Part shown: positions 32,495 through 41,355 of the stretch, one piece after another
Layout of the letters: every line of letters starts with the position of its first letter
Position numbering within the stretch: the stretch's first letter is position 1
IMG/VR virus record: IMGVR_UViG_3300027980_000037
Coordinates: 1-60,939 of that record
DNA length: 60,939 nt
Direction: 5' to 3' (one strand)
Source: a virus
Position numbers and translations under genes: made by a program
The notes under the pieces: model-generated
What the model was told of the DNA's origin: nothing
Seen by the model: the letters and a program-made list of their open reading frames with translations, nothing else
Database searches by the model: none

Positions 32495-32894
32495 ACTTCT
32501 TGCCCTCTGTTCGGTGTTTGTTACCGGTCAGGCGCTGGTATCGACGGTATTCACCCTCGATGCCCTTGAATTGATTGCCGCACAGATAGTCGTGAATCTC
32601 TGACTTGCTGTACTCGCTTGGCTTATTGTCTTTGTGCTTCTTGTGTTCTGCCAAAGCCCACGGAATGTTACGCAACACAAGATCATGCTCAACGGCTCTT
32701 GCTGACTGCTGTAGCGGCTCGATCTGCTTTAACACTTCCTGCTTGGTGGCGTAGTCGCCGTTATGAACCTCGGCAACAGTAGCCGGCTCAATAGTGTCTG
32801 GCACTTCGATCTTGTCAACGATCAGCCAGATCGCCGCAACAGCTGCAGCTATACCGCCCCAATCCTTTACTCGTTGTTTGGTTTGTTCAATCAC
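32481..32894 (-). CDS. Membrane-anchored lysis-cassette protein, 137 aa
   Basis: One N-terminal hydrophobic segment (GGIAAAVAAIWLIVDKI, about 13-29) and a long charged soluble domain ending in HRTEGKKYVCN. It sits between endolysin and holin. It could be an antiholin or a second holin-like factor; single-segment topology alone cannot decide. Confidence 0.5.
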   Translation of the reverse strand: MIEQTKQRVKDWGGIAAAVAAIWLIVDKIEVPDTIEPATVAEVHNGDYATKQEVLKQIEPLQQSARAVEHDLVLRNIPWALAEHKKHKDNKPSEYSKSEIHDYLCGNQFKGIEGEYRRYQRLTGNKHRTEGKKYVCN

Positions 32895-33364
32895 GATACA
32901 AGCTCGTAGTTGTGGATGAATTCAGATTCAGTGCCTTTGCCAAGAGGCGTGTTGTAATACTGCTTCCAGTACGCAGCCATACCTGTCACATCGTCTGCAT
33001 TCGGTATAGAAGCCGGTTGCCGGTAATAATGAACCCTGCACATAGCAGCCGCGTAGTAAAGGTTGCCGTGCATCAGATCTGCTTTCGGATTGCCGACAGT
33101 GCCGGCAATGTTCATCAGCGCACTTGCTGTGTCTGATTTGTATTTCAAGTAGTGTTCCCAAATATCGTCGTGGGTGGCTGGCTCCATCTGAAAAAAGCCT
33201 ACAGCTGGGCCATTGCCAAGCTGGTGCAGATACTCCAAACGGCTTTCCTGTGCGGCAGTACCCATCATCAGGTTTTCAGCTGCCGGTGAATAACGAATGT
33301 GAGGCGACAGCATTTTCAGCGCCGGCCTGACAACGTGCTTTCTGAACTGTTCTGAGTTAATCAA
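32891..33364 (-). CDS. Endolysin: lytic transglycosylase-like
   Basis: 157 aa. The segment MGTAAQESRLEYLHQLGNGPAVGFFQMEPATHDDIWEHYL resembles SLT-type muramidase domains: catalytic Glu in AAQES (about residue 38) and the GFFQ-x-EP motif. No signal peptide or SAR segment is visible, so export would rely on the holin. It sits with holin and spanins as a complete lysis cassette. Confidence 0.65.
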   Translation of the reverse strand: MINSEQFRKHVVRPALKMLSPHIRYSPAAENLMMGTAAQESRLEYLHQLGNGPAVGFFQMEPATHDDIWEHYLKYKSDTASALMNIAGTVGNPKADLMHGNLYYAAAMCRVHYYRQPASIPNADDVTGMAAYWKQYYNTPLGKGTESEFIHNYELVS

Positions 33365-33957
33365 TGTTCACCCTGCTTGAATATGAACTCGCGGATATTG
33401 ATGTGCAGTCTTTCGTTTTCACGAATCAGATCGTCGCGGTCGTTTTGTCGGATCTTTTCAATTTGTTCCTGCTGTTGAAGAAGCAATGTCCATAATTTTT
33501 GATCTACAGCATTTCTTGTACCCGCTTCATCATCAATAGAATCTTCAAGGTCTTTTTCGGTTTCGTTGACAATGGCAATAACCGCTACGGTATCTTCTTT
33601 CCGGTCGGTTCGCTCGGCAACTGCCATTTCCGCAACAGGCTTCACTACAAGCTGCGTGTAGGCAGCAAAGCCGCCGATCATAATGACGATAAACGTCAGA
33701 AAAACACCAGTCCACCCAATCAAAGTAGAGTTGTTAATGCCCTTGCTGCTGCTAACTGATTCACTTAGCCGGGTCTGTCCTTTCTGCACTTCGGATATGG
33801 CAGAAGTCATGCGGTCAATCGCACGTTCAGTCGTTCCGGCAAAGGCTTGAAACTCGGTGACTACCTTTGTGAGTTTGTTGCTTAACTCATTGGTAGTCGA
33901 GTACAGTTCCTCGATATGCTCGCCGTGCTTCTTACCGTTTATTTCAGGCTCAGACAT
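33361..33957 (-). CDS. Single-pass membrane protein with coiled coils, 198 aa
   Basis: N-terminal coiled-coil region (about 15-70), a membrane segment (LIGWTGVFLTFIVIMIGGFAAY, about 79-100) and a C-terminal charged coiled coil (about 125-190). It overlaps the endolysin start by ATGA. It could be part of the lysis module or a virion-linked membrane protein; function unknown. Confidence 0.55.
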   Translation of the reverse strand: MSEPEINGKKHGEHIEELYSTTNELSNKLTKVVTEFQAFAGTTERAIDRMTSAISEVQKGQTRLSESVSSSKGINNSTLIGWTGVFLTFIVIMIGGFAAYTQLVVKPVAEMAVAERTDRKEDTVAVIAIVNETEKDLEDSIDDEAGTRNAVDQKLWTLLLQQQEQIEKIRQNDRDDLIRENERLHINIREFIFKQGEH

Positions 33958-33971
33958 TTGATTTCCTTTGT

Positions 33972-34394
33972 TTATGCCAAAGTGTAAAGAGCCAAACCGT
34001 AATCGAGCATTTTGTTTGGTCTGTAGTTATTACTGGACGCTAGAACGATAGTGATCTTGTCTGAGCCTGATAACGAAAGGTCTTTGATGTAAATTTCCTC
34101 AAAACTTCCGGTAAAAAAATGAGCAGTACCGTCCTCAGAATCTAACGATGCCGAAAAAGAAAATAAATTAAGCTCTGGACTTATAGCAAAAAACGGGCCT
34201 TGACCGGCAGTTGCCCTTCCCATAACCCTCACAGAACCAGAAGCGCCCTCGCTAGGTTCATGCAGAAAGTAAAGCCAATGGTTAGCTCTGTCAGCGTGTT
34301 CCTGCTCAAGACGAACAGCGTAATCTGCCGGAGTATCATCAATCTGGTCGAACAACACAGAAACAAACGGCTTGTTTAATCTTTCATCCATCAT
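33972..34394 (-). CDS. Structural-type hypothetical protein, 140 aa
   Basis: Strand-rich soluble protein joined by TAATG to the 133-aa gene. It lies in the tail gene region after the hub. Absence of helices and of enzymatic motifs suggests a beta-sandwich virion component. Confidence 0.55.
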   Translation of the reverse strand: MMDERLNKPFVSVLFDQIDDTPADYAVRLEQEHADRANHWLYFLHEPSEGASGSVRVMGRATAGQGPFFAISPELNLFSFSASLDSEDGTAHFFTGSFEEIYIKDLSLSGSDKITIVLASSNNYRPNKMLDYGLALYTLA

Positions 34395-34795
34395 TAAGTC
34401 GGGTCTAAACTTCTGGTGATGTGCTGTGCCAGGTAGTTGTTTGATTCAATCAGAACAGACAGGCTTGGCGTTCCTTCTGCTATAGCCATGTTTAACTCTA
34501 AATCTATCCTTACAGCAGCCAAAGCACCGAAAAACTGAAACACTGTTCCTTCGTCGTAGTGTGTGGCAGACAGATCGAGCAGCTTTAGTTCTTCATCTGG
34601 AAGAACCCAGCCGCTTACCTCAAGCATCGGGCGTATGCGAAGCCGAATCTGACCGGCAGTAAAACTCCTGCTGCTCGGCATGATGTAGATGTTATGCCGG
34701 GTCTTCATAATGTGATCGGCTGATAACTCTTTAGTGATAGGAAAGTCTGCATTCACAGCGCCATCACAAACAAAGGTTTTAGCCCATGTGGTCAT
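34394..34795 (-). CDS. Structural-type hypothetical protein, 133 aa
   Basis: Strand-rich; TAATG coupling at both ends of this gene pair. Segments such as HNIYIMPSSRSFTAGQIRLRI and PSLSVLIES suggest a beta domain. Probably a tail or appendage component by position. Confidence 0.55.
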   Translation of the reverse strand: MTTWAKTFVCDGAVNADFPITKELSADHIMKTRHNIYIMPSSRSFTAGQIRLRIRPMLEVSGWVLPDEELKLLDLSATHYDEGTVFQFFGALAAVRIDLELNMAIAEGTPSLSVLIESNNYLAQHITRSLDPT

Positions 34796-35247
34796 TAGGC
34801 TATCGTGACCTCAACCAGAACCTGACCGGACATACCGGAAGCACCGCCAGCGCCATCTGTTATCACTTCGATAGGTGCTAGTGCCGCTACGGTGTTGGCC
34901 GCAGACGCTACCGCGCTGTTTACCGTGCCGGCAACATCTGTTGCTCCTACTTCACAGGCAGAATCAAGCGTCACTGCAACACCAGCTAACTCAAGGGTGA
35001 TTGCTGTTGCTGCTGTGTTATTCAGTAGATCATTGACAACGTGAACGCCGGTTATTTCGCCAGCAATCGGGGCAACAACCCATTGGCTTTTTGCTGTGTT
35101 TAGGTCTTCAAAGTGGCAAGGAATGTAATACTTTGCCAATTTGTCTAAACCAGCTTCTATGCCGGCAAACTGTGTCCGTATTTTCTGCGAAGCACCAGCA
35201 GAACCTGATGCCGGCTCGCCGCTGTCCGTAAATAAGTTGCTAGCCAT
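34795..35247 (-). CDS. Beta-rich virion protein candidate, 150 aa
   Basis: A helical N-terminal 45 residues is followed by an Ala/Thr/Val-rich beta domain (SQWVVAPIAGEITGVHVVNDLL...). It is similar in character to the 142-aa protein next to the capsid gene, suggesting decoration or tail-appendage use. It begins right after the hub gene. Confidence 0.55.
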   Translation of the reverse strand: MASNLFTDSGEPASGSAGASQKIRTQFAGIEAGLDKLAKYYIPCHFEDLNTAKSQWVVAPIAGEITGVHVVNDLLNNTAATAITLELAGVAVTLDSACEVGATDVAGTVNSAVASAANTVAALAPIEVITDGAGGASGMSGQVLVEVTIA

Positions 35248-38187
35248 TTAAGTTCTCCTGTCGATGTGGCGTTTCTCGAAGATGGCGGTCAATCCGCGCA
35301 GCGTATGCGCTGGGTCGCTGCTTGTTGAGCCACTAAACAAAGCCGCGAAGTTAACACCCTCACCTTCCATTTTAAGAGGATACAAACCGAACATCGGTTT
35401 ATCCCATGTAAACGAATCCCATGTAAAAGAATCCCATGTGCCGCCACCAGTGCCTGATGGAACTGATTTGGCAAGGCTCTTGGAATAATCGGGGTCATTC
35501 AAGTTGTAATTCCAAAGTACATCAAGCGTCACGGTAGAGCCGATGTGAGCGTCGAGTCTGGCCTGTTTGTATTTCTTCCACATCATAGGGTTTTTGGTGT
35601 GGGCAAACGCCAGACGGACATGGTAATCAATGTCTTCGCTGTCGAAGCTGTTACCTACCTGACCTTCGTATATCCAGCCATCATCTGATCCAAAGAACAT
35701 ACGCTCGCGACCAGTAACACCTTCTTCGCAGCAAACACAAACAACATTTTTTTTGTATTCGAGCCGCATGATGCCGGATATTTTTTTGTCTCTCCAACCG
35801 ATAGAAATAATTGTTCCATCGTCAAAGAAACAGCGATACAGATTCTTGCGGCGAAGGGTCATTGAACCAACCGCAGATATTTCACCGTCGATTATTTCGT
35901 TAATAACCGGCTGTATCTTCTGGCTAATTGAGTTGTCCAGATAGTCACCATACTTGTCTGTTGACTGCATGGTAGTAAAGCCACGATCATCGAAGAAAAC
36001 GCCTACGCCTATACGTCCTATAGAGTTAGGGTGTGCGCCGGCTTTAGGGTTGTATATCTCAAGGTCAAAATTGGCAGCTGAATCCCCGTTAAGCACGTAG
36101 GTTTGGTTGCGGGTAAATATAAACAGCAGCTTACCCACTTCTTCAAGGAAGCCAGTACCTTCGTTACCAACAGCATACTCTTGAGCGCCGGTAACAACGC
36201 GGAACTGAAGCGGATCTGAAAGAGAAGAATGCTGAACAGAGCCACCCGGGAACATTAAAAACAGGTGAAGCAAATGAACGCCAAGATGGTTTGGCGTATC
36301 GTTGGTCATTCCTGTTGTGATGAATGAAACTACCTCGTCGCCGTTCTGAGCATCGTCGCAATACTCGAATGCCCTACCAACACCGTTAACTCCGTAGAAC
36401 GAATATCTGGCTGCATGACCTGAGAAATTGTAATTTCTGAACTCGTACTCGCCGCCGGCTGGAAATGTTGGGGTTGCTGATGCGGTTGTCGGGTCTACTT
36501 CGGCAATCTTGACCGCGCTTACCTCGATGTCATTACCAACAGAGAAAACACCGCCTGTGATATTACTGACAACGAAATAGCCGGCAGCGTCCACGCCCCA
36601 GCTACCGCTGGTGGTTATTACTCGCTCTATGGTCGCTGTAGCGCCGGTAGTGCCATCCTCAATGGTTGTGCCTACCAATGGGGCTATTTGTGCAGTACCT
36701 GTGCCGGCAACAAAATAGATTTCTGTGTTGGGTGTTACTTCAGACCAGCCGCCGCCGCTTGATTTCCAGAGTATGCCCTTGCTGCCGTTGCCGCTGTCGC
36801 GGAACGCAAAAACAACGTCGTTGTAGAACCAGACACCTCGAATCGGGCCGCTACCATCGTTAACACCAACCTGACCAATGCCACTCAATGCGTTTACAGA
36901 GGCAAGCTCTAGGTATGAGGCATGAAGATCTGGGTCTGATTCGCCTTCTTTGACGTTACTACCGTTGCTGGTCATGCCGGTATCGACACCACCAATTTCC
37001 AGAACCTCACCTTGATTAAAGCCGCCAGAATCTTTGAATATCAAGTTTCCGTAATAATAACCACCGGTCGATGTTGATGTGGTCATGTCATAAGTAGTTT
37101 TTTCTGGTGGTGAAACGTATGTGCCATTGGTGTATTCACTCAACTGCATAGCGCCAATAAGAGTGTGATGGCTGTCGTTATCTATTTCCTCATTTATTGT
37201 TGAAAACCACGTGTTAGAGTACGTAGACCAGTTATATCCTTTGGCGTTTATAAGGAATCCAAACTGACCAGATCCGCTCACGCTATCAACGTGCATTGTT
37301 ATCGTGACATGGATACCTGGCAACACATCTGTAATCTGAGAATCAGAGGAATCGTATGAGGCTGCAACATCACAATTACCACTGCTATAAACAGCTGTTA
37401 CTCCATCATCGTAATAACTCTGTTCAATGCCGCCAACAACCTTCGCGTTAACCTGACCGTCGCCGGCACTGGCATCGTCTTGGCTTTTCCATGTAACCTC
37501 ACTGCCAACAGTTGTTATCTCAAAGCCAATGCCTTCAGCGGTAAGCCTGTCAGCTGCATCACGATCATCAAGAGCAAACCAGAAATCGAACTGCCATATT
37601 TCGCCGGCTTCAGCTGTGAATGTGGTTTCTGGAAGGCTAAATCCGTTAGATGCGTTTGCGGTATGCAAAGTACCGCCAGTAGGGTCACGAAAAGCCGTAA
37701 GGTTGACGGTATCGCCTAAACTGGTCAGATAACTGACATTGTTGGTTGTATCGTCCAGATCTCCGTATCGTTCCTTAGTCCAGTAGGTAGCCAACGCCTC
37801 TGAATAAAGCATTTCGTTTGATGTAACCGGAGCGAATGCCTGTGTAATAGCGAGCAGAGTGCCATCAGCACCACTGTCTGCACCGTCTATAACATCGCCG
37901 GCTGCAGGGTAGGGGTTTGGTATAGAGGTGCTGCTTTTCCACGGCATAATCCAGTAAGGCGCGTATGCGTCGCCCTCTGTCGTACCATCGTATTTGACGT
38001 AACCGGCTGTACGCTCGTAGCCGCCTTTGATGCCCATTTCATAATTGATAGCCGAAAGGCATTCGCCATTCGGGATGGTCATTTCACTTTCGATCAGGTT
38101 AAGGCCACCAGTTAAAGCGAAAGCATCTTGGTCTAAAGATACCTTTGCCGGCTTCTTTTTTAGTATGACGTTGCCAAGATTAGCCAT
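35248..38187 (-). CDS. Large tail hub/stabilisation protein, 979 aa
   Basis: ATG 38187 overlaps the adaptor stop by 8 bases; a longer reading to 38238 is an overlap artefact. It is all-beta with many repeated Gly/Thr/Asp turns. The C-terminal third (EVGKLLFIFTRNQTYVLNGDS; RIGVGVFFDDRGF) looks like the propeller of podoviral tail hub proteins. Directly after the adaptor gene, it probably forms the tail tube or hub below the connector. Confidence 0.65.
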   Translation of the reverse strand: MANLGNVILKKKPAKVSLDQDAFALTGGLNLIESEMTIPNGECLSAINYEMGIKGGYERTAGYVKYDGTTEGDAYAPYWIMPWKSSTSIPNPYPAAGDVIDGADSGADGTLLAITQAFAPVTSNEMLYSEALATYWTKERYGDLDDTTNNVSYLTSLGDTVNLTAFRDPTGGTLHTANASNGFSLPETTFTAEAGEIWQFDFWFALDDRDAADRLTAEGIGFEITTVGSEVTWKSQDDASAGDGQVNAKVVGGIEQSYYDDGVTAVYSSGNCDVAASYDSSDSQITDVLPGIHVTITMHVDSVSGSGQFGFLINAKGYNWSTYSNTWFSTINEEIDNDSHHTLIGAMQLSEYTNGTYVSPPEKTTYDMTTSTSTGGYYYGNLIFKDSGGFNQGEVLEIGGVDTGMTSNGSNVKEGESDPDLHASYLELASVNALSGIGQVGVNDGSGPIRGVWFYNDVVFAFRDSGNGSKGILWKSSGGGWSEVTPNTEIYFVAGTGTAQIAPLVGTTIEDGTTGATATIERVITTSGSWGVDAAGYFVVSNITGGVFSVGNDIEVSAVKIAEVDPTTASATPTFPAGGEYEFRNYNFSGHAARYSFYGVNGVGRAFEYCDDAQNGDEVVSFITTGMTNDTPNHLGVHLLHLFLMFPGGSVQHSSLSDPLQFRVVTGAQEYAVGNEGTGFLEEVGKLLFIFTRNQTYVLNGDSAANFDLEIYNPKAGAHPNSIGRIGVGVFFDDRGFTTMQSTDKYGDYLDNSISQKIQPVINEIIDGEISAVGSMTLRRKNLYRCFFDDGTIISIGWRDKKISGIMRLEYKKNVVCVCCEEGVTGRERMFFGSDDGWIYEGQVGNSFDSEDIDYHVRLAFAHTKNPMMWKKYKQARLDAHIGSTVTLDVLWNYNLNDPDYSKSLAKSVPSGTGGGTWDSFTWDSFTWDKPMFGLYPLKMEGEGVNFAALFSGSTSSDPAHTLRGLTAIFEKRHIDRRT

Positions 38188-38929
38188 TGTACTCACCGCC
38201 AACATGACCCGGGATTCCGACAAGCAAATCATCGTCAATAGCTGACAACGTATCCTGCTCGTTACCGAAGGTCTGGTCGGCAGAGAGTTGATTCATAAAC
38301 ATACTGTACTCAGCTGCCATGCTTTGCTGGATTCCTTGAGCCGCTTCCTTGCCGGCATACAGGATCGCAGCGCCACACACTATCGCCCTGTGGTATTCCT
38401 CTGGAATGTCAGGGGTATCGGTATCAGACGAAAGAAGCGTTGGTCTGCGCCAGAATTCACCGGTAATCGTGTAGGCTTCTTCTGACGGCACATCAAGTAC
38501 CAGGCTGTTGTCTGGTTTTATGGTGAAGTAGGTAGGAACACTGTTTTCTGAATGGTCGCCAGTTTCATAATGGCGGCGAAACACATTCCATTCGACGTAC
38601 ATCAGCTGGATTGCTTCATCAGTGTTTTTGTTGAGCCAGAAAGATGTCTTATCCCACCGCCTGACAGTGACAGATGTATTGCCATCGCCTGTGCCGTGGG
38701 TCGGTGGGATACGACTACCAACAGTCATGGTTTCAGAGTATTCAGTCCAAAGGAACTTCCAATCCTGATACTGATTGTTGATATGGTTGTTCGCCTGAGT
38801 GATCCAGCGAACAACATTGCCTAGCTGCGCGGTTTGACCAGCTACCGCCGATGGGATGCCGCTGCCGGCTTCTGCACCACCAACGCCTAGTTCTTCAGCT
38901 AACTCCTGACATAAAGCCAAATAGTTCAT
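38180..38929 (-). CDS. Head-tail adaptor (podoviral connector) protein
   Basis: 249 aa. The N-terminus MNYLALCQELAEELGVGG and VVRWITQANNHINNQYQDWKFLW are typical of short-tail adaptors that sit under the portal. The centre is beta (TGEFWRRPTLL), and the C-terminal helix (REAIVCGAAI-like) precedes an acidic tail. Gene order portal...capsid...adaptor...hub agrees. Confidence 0.7.
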   Translation of the reverse strand: MNYLALCQELAEELGVGGAEAGSGIPSAVAGQTAQLGNVVRWITQANNHINNQYQDWKFLWTEYSETMTVGSRIPPTHGTGDGNTSVTVRRWDKTSFWLNKNTDEAIQLMYVEWNVFRRHYETGDHSENSVPTYFTIKPDNSLVLDVPSEEAYTITGEFWRRPTLLSSDTDTPDIPEEYHRAIVCGAAILYAGKEAAQGIQQSMAAEYSMFMNQLSADQTFGNEQDTLSAIDDDLLVGIPGHVGGEYNG

Positions 38930-38944
38930 ACCGCGCCCTCATGT

Positions 38945-39379
38945 TTAAGCCGGCCCAAACCGATTGGTCAAAAGCAGTTCGATGTTTTTCTTCTTCGCGC
39001 CACGACCAGTAATAGGTTTAATGCCTTTGGTTTCTTCGACGATCTTCTTCACTTTCTGAGCTGTCAAATCTTCCAGACGCTCGCCAAGTGATTCGCGTGT
39101 TTCTTCCGGCTCGTCTTTCGTGCTGGTTGCGACGCTGGTGTTTGTATCCAAACCCTGCATACCGCTTTCAGTTTCTTCAGACTCTTTCTCGACAATGTTT
39201 CCTTCTGAGTTCGAGAAATCCGGGTACTTCTTCTGGAATTCGTCGATAGACATAAAGCGCTGCTCACGGGTGAGTTCAGCACCACCGCCTGTGAAGAATT
39301 TACCGTTTTGCGAGTAGGCAGCCATTGAGTCGCCGCGAATTGTTTCGTGTGGCTGGTTAAGATCCAGTTTTGCTGACAT
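38945..39379 (-). CDS. Hypothetical virion-region protein, 144 aa
   Basis: Acidic, disordered middle (about 55-95) and a C-terminal helical segment (RLEDLTAQKVKKIVEETKGIK...). It lies between the small capsid-region proteins and the adaptor. Possible head-completion or decoration role; no motif. Confidence 0.5.
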   Translation of the reverse strand: MSAKLDLNQPHETIRGDSMAAYSQNGKFFTGGGAELTREQRFMSIDEFQKKYPDFSNSEGNIVEKESEETESGMQGLDTNTSVATSTKDEPEETRESLGERLEDLTAQKVKKIVEETKGIKPITGRGAKKKNIELLLTNRFGPA

Positions 39380-39384
39380 TTTGG

Positions 39385-39618
39385 TTAATCCTCTAAATCG
39401 GGATTTTGTGCAGAACCCGCCATTCGCTCCCGAAACGAAAGGCCGGCTTCAATACTGCCGCCATTGGCAGTAGGCTTTGAATTAAGGGTTGGTCGAGTGC
39501 CAAGCAGATGATCGTTTTCGCCGCCGGCACATTGACCGGAGATCTGCTTAATGAAGCCTGACCGTGATGCTGAACGCATTCCTTCAGAATTGTCCAGATG
39601 TCTGCGCTTATCTGACAT
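39385..39618 (-). CDS. Small basic disordered protein, 77 aa
   Basis: ATG 39618 follows CGGGAGAAAAC and a hairpin. The protein is Gly/Ser/Asn-rich with a basic start (MSDKRRHLDN). Its leader is almost the same as that of the next upstream gene, suggesting a duplicated expression module. Function unknown. Confidence 0.6.
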   Translation of the reverse strand: MSDKRRHLDNSEGMRSASRSGFIKQISGQCAGGENDHLLGTRPTLNSKPTANGGSIEAGLSFRERMAGSAQNPDLED

Positions 39619-39641
39619 AGTTTTCTCCCGAAAAAGGTTCA

Positions 39642-39658
39642 GCCCCCTATAAGGGGGC
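39642..39658 (-). promoter_or_regulatory. Intergenic GC hairpin before a CGGGAGAAAA ribosome site (copy 1)
   Basis: GCCCCCT-ATA-AGGGGGC; on the minus strand followed by TGAACCTTTTTCGGGAGAAAA. It lies after the capsid genes. It may act as a partial terminator or 3'-end stabiliser that lowers expression downstream. Confidence 0.55.
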
Positions 39659-39682
39659 ATCCCCTGTCAGCAATCCAACGGA

Positions 39683-39865
39683 TTAGCCGAACCGGTGTCC
39701 ACCGGGCGCTTTCGATTTCGGATTGGCTTGGGGCTTCTGTGCCTTGCCGACAGAACCCATACCGCAAGAGGCAGGGTCTTTGTCGATCTTGGATTTCTCC
39801 GTAAGACCAGATGCCAGACCAGCTTTATCCTGAGAAGCGTGGTGGCGAGACTTATTGGTACGCAT
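39683..39865 (-). CDS. Small very basic disordered protein, 60 aa
   Basis: ATG 39865 follows CGGGAGAAAAATT. Lys/Ser/Gly-rich (MRTNKSRHHASQDKAGL...). Short basic proteins next to a capsid gene can be minor head proteins. It has the same leader design as the 77-aa gene. Confidence 0.6.
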   Translation of the reverse strand: MRTNKSRHHASQDKAGLASGLTEKSKIDKDPASCGMGSVGKAQKPQANPKSKAPGGHRFG

Positions 39866-39885
39866 AATTTTTCTCCCGAAAAAGA

Positions 39886-39911
39886 GCATTACCCCCCGAA
39901 GGGGGTGATGC
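39886..39911 (-). terminator. Strong hairpin with T-rich tail after capsid/decoration genes
   Basis: Minus strand: GCATCACCCCC-TTCG-GGGGGTAATGC, 11 pairs including one wobble, then TCTTTTT. It looks like an intrinsic (probably partial) terminator located just downstream of the capsid and decoration genes, comparable in place to the T7 terminator after gene 10. The next ribosome site follows at once. Confidence 0.6.
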
Positions 39912-39936
39912 TTGCGTTTACATGGAAGCTACCGGC

Positions 39937-40365
39937 TTACCACCACTCAATCGTGATGTTGGTAAAGCCCTGACCTGTCGGACTACCGACAGCAGCCTTG
40001 AACAGCAGTTCGAGCTGACTGATGTTTTCGCCTTGCGCCGATACATCAATCACACCATCGCCGCCGTAACCTAGGGTTGCAGCCGCAGTACAGTCAGATG
40101 GGCCGAAAGACACACCATCGGTGTCAGCCGTAGTTCCGAGATCCAGAGCAGCAAACTTATCCGCATCGGCCGCTGTGCCGATATGGATAGCCGCCGTACT
40201 GGTTGAACCGGCAAATATTTCGGTTGCCTGTACCGATACTTCCGCGATTTTGCACCGAGTCATGCCGGCGGGAACAGGGATAGCGGTCGCTTCGTTAGAA
40301 GCGCCGAAATCCACATTGCCGTAGCCATAAGTGATGCGAAGCGGTTGGTCGTAATGTGAACTCAT
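39937..40365 (-). CDS. Capsid decoration/head protein candidate, 142 aa
   Basis: All-beta, Ala/Thr/Gly-rich, starting 10 bases after the capsid gene stop. Segments such as ITYGYGNVDFGASNEATAIPV and GFTNITIEWW fit a beta sandwich. The place right behind the major capsid gene suggests an abundant head-surface protein; this is inference. Confidence 0.6.
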   Translation of the reverse strand: MSSHYDQPLRITYGYGNVDFGASNEATAIPVPAGMTRCKIAEVSVQATEIFAGSTSTAAIHIGTAADADKFAALDLGTTADTDGVSFGPSDCTAAATLGYGGDGVIDVSAQGENISQLELLFKAAVGSPTGQGFTNITIEWW

Positions 40366-40375
40366 ATCTTCACCT

Positions 40376-41326
40376 TTACCCTGCGCTAGTCCACTTCAGA
40401 ATACGAGTTTCGTCGTTACTGTATCCTGAGTGAATGATGCCAAAACCACCGAGGTAGTACCACGCAATACCCCGTGAACGACCGAAGTCGCCAGGAATCT
40501 TGCCGCGAATTTCTTCGGGGATCGCCAATGCTTCAGCAACAGTGTCTTCACCGAAGAAGAAAGCCCAATCAGATGCACTGTTCGTGGCAAATGACGTGGC
40601 TTCTTTAGCGATGTGAGTCTGTTCAATGAAGCGAGTACCTTCGTACCGGCCAATTTCACCATTCATAATCTTGGAGAAGCCGGTTTCGATGTACTTGTGA
40701 ATGTCTTCAAGGTTGTTCTTGAAAGACCGGTAGGTTGAAGGCCATGCGACGCAGTAGTAATCGTCGTCGGCGTAAGGCGGGATGTTCCGCTCTTTCATTT
40801 CGTCGACGATCAGCTTCACATGAACGTTCAGAAGCGCGCTGTTGTTGTTGGCTGCTACAGCACCATCATACTTGGTAGTAATGGTCGTACCGTTTTCGCC
40901 AACTACGCTGCCACCGGTAGCGTCGAACTGTGCGTGAGCAGCAGTGTCGAGTACCTTCTTGGCATCATTTTTCAGCACTTTGTGAATGATCTCTTTCACC
41001 GGCTGCTTGGACAGATCATCCAGTTTGCCAGTGTAGGGTACGCTGTTACCGTATTCGGTAATGGTCAGCTGACCCTGAGTGATCGAATAGTTTGTTTCAG
41101 GCATGGCTTCCTGTTCATTCAGTTCGCCACCCGCTGTTGCAACGTCAGAATAGACGTTCCAGTGGAACAGGTTGCCCTTACCAAGACCTTTGTCCGTCGC
41201 ATCTTTTGCATCACAGAATTGGCGAAAGCGCACAATCGGCTGTAATGCGGTGCGAAGAACATTGGTCAGCTCGTCGGTATACATATACCCACCGAGAGCG
41301 TTTACTGCCCAAAGTTGTCCTGCCAT
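40376..41326 (-). CDS. Major capsid protein, N4-gp56 type
   Basis: 316 aa. The N-terminal GQLWAVNALGGYMYTDELTNVLRTALQPIVRFRQF is characteristic of the N4-gp56 capsid family. The rest shows an HK97-like alternation (E-loop region GKGNLFHWNVYSDV; spine helix VKEIIHKVLKNDAKKVLDTAAH). It forms the icosahedral shell. It sits after the scaffold-like gene and before the decoration candidate, as expected. Confidence 0.85.
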   Translation of the reverse strand: MAGQLWAVNALGGYMYTDELTNVLRTALQPIVRFRQFCDAKDATDKGLGKGNLFHWNVYSDVATAGGELNEQEAMPETNYSITQGQLTITEYGNSVPYTGKLDDLSKQPVKEIIHKVLKNDAKKVLDTAAHAQFDATGGSVVGENGTTITTKYDGAVAANNNSALLNVHVKLIVDEMKERNIPPYADDDYYCVAWPSTYRSFKNNLEDIHKYIETGFSKIMNGEIGRYEGTRFIEQTHIAKEATSFATNSASDWAFFFGEDTVAEALAIPEEIRGKIPGDFGRSRGIAWYYLGGFGIIHSGYSNDETRILKWTSAG

Positions 41327-41355
41327 TTTATTGCTCCAAAATGGCTTACTTGCTT

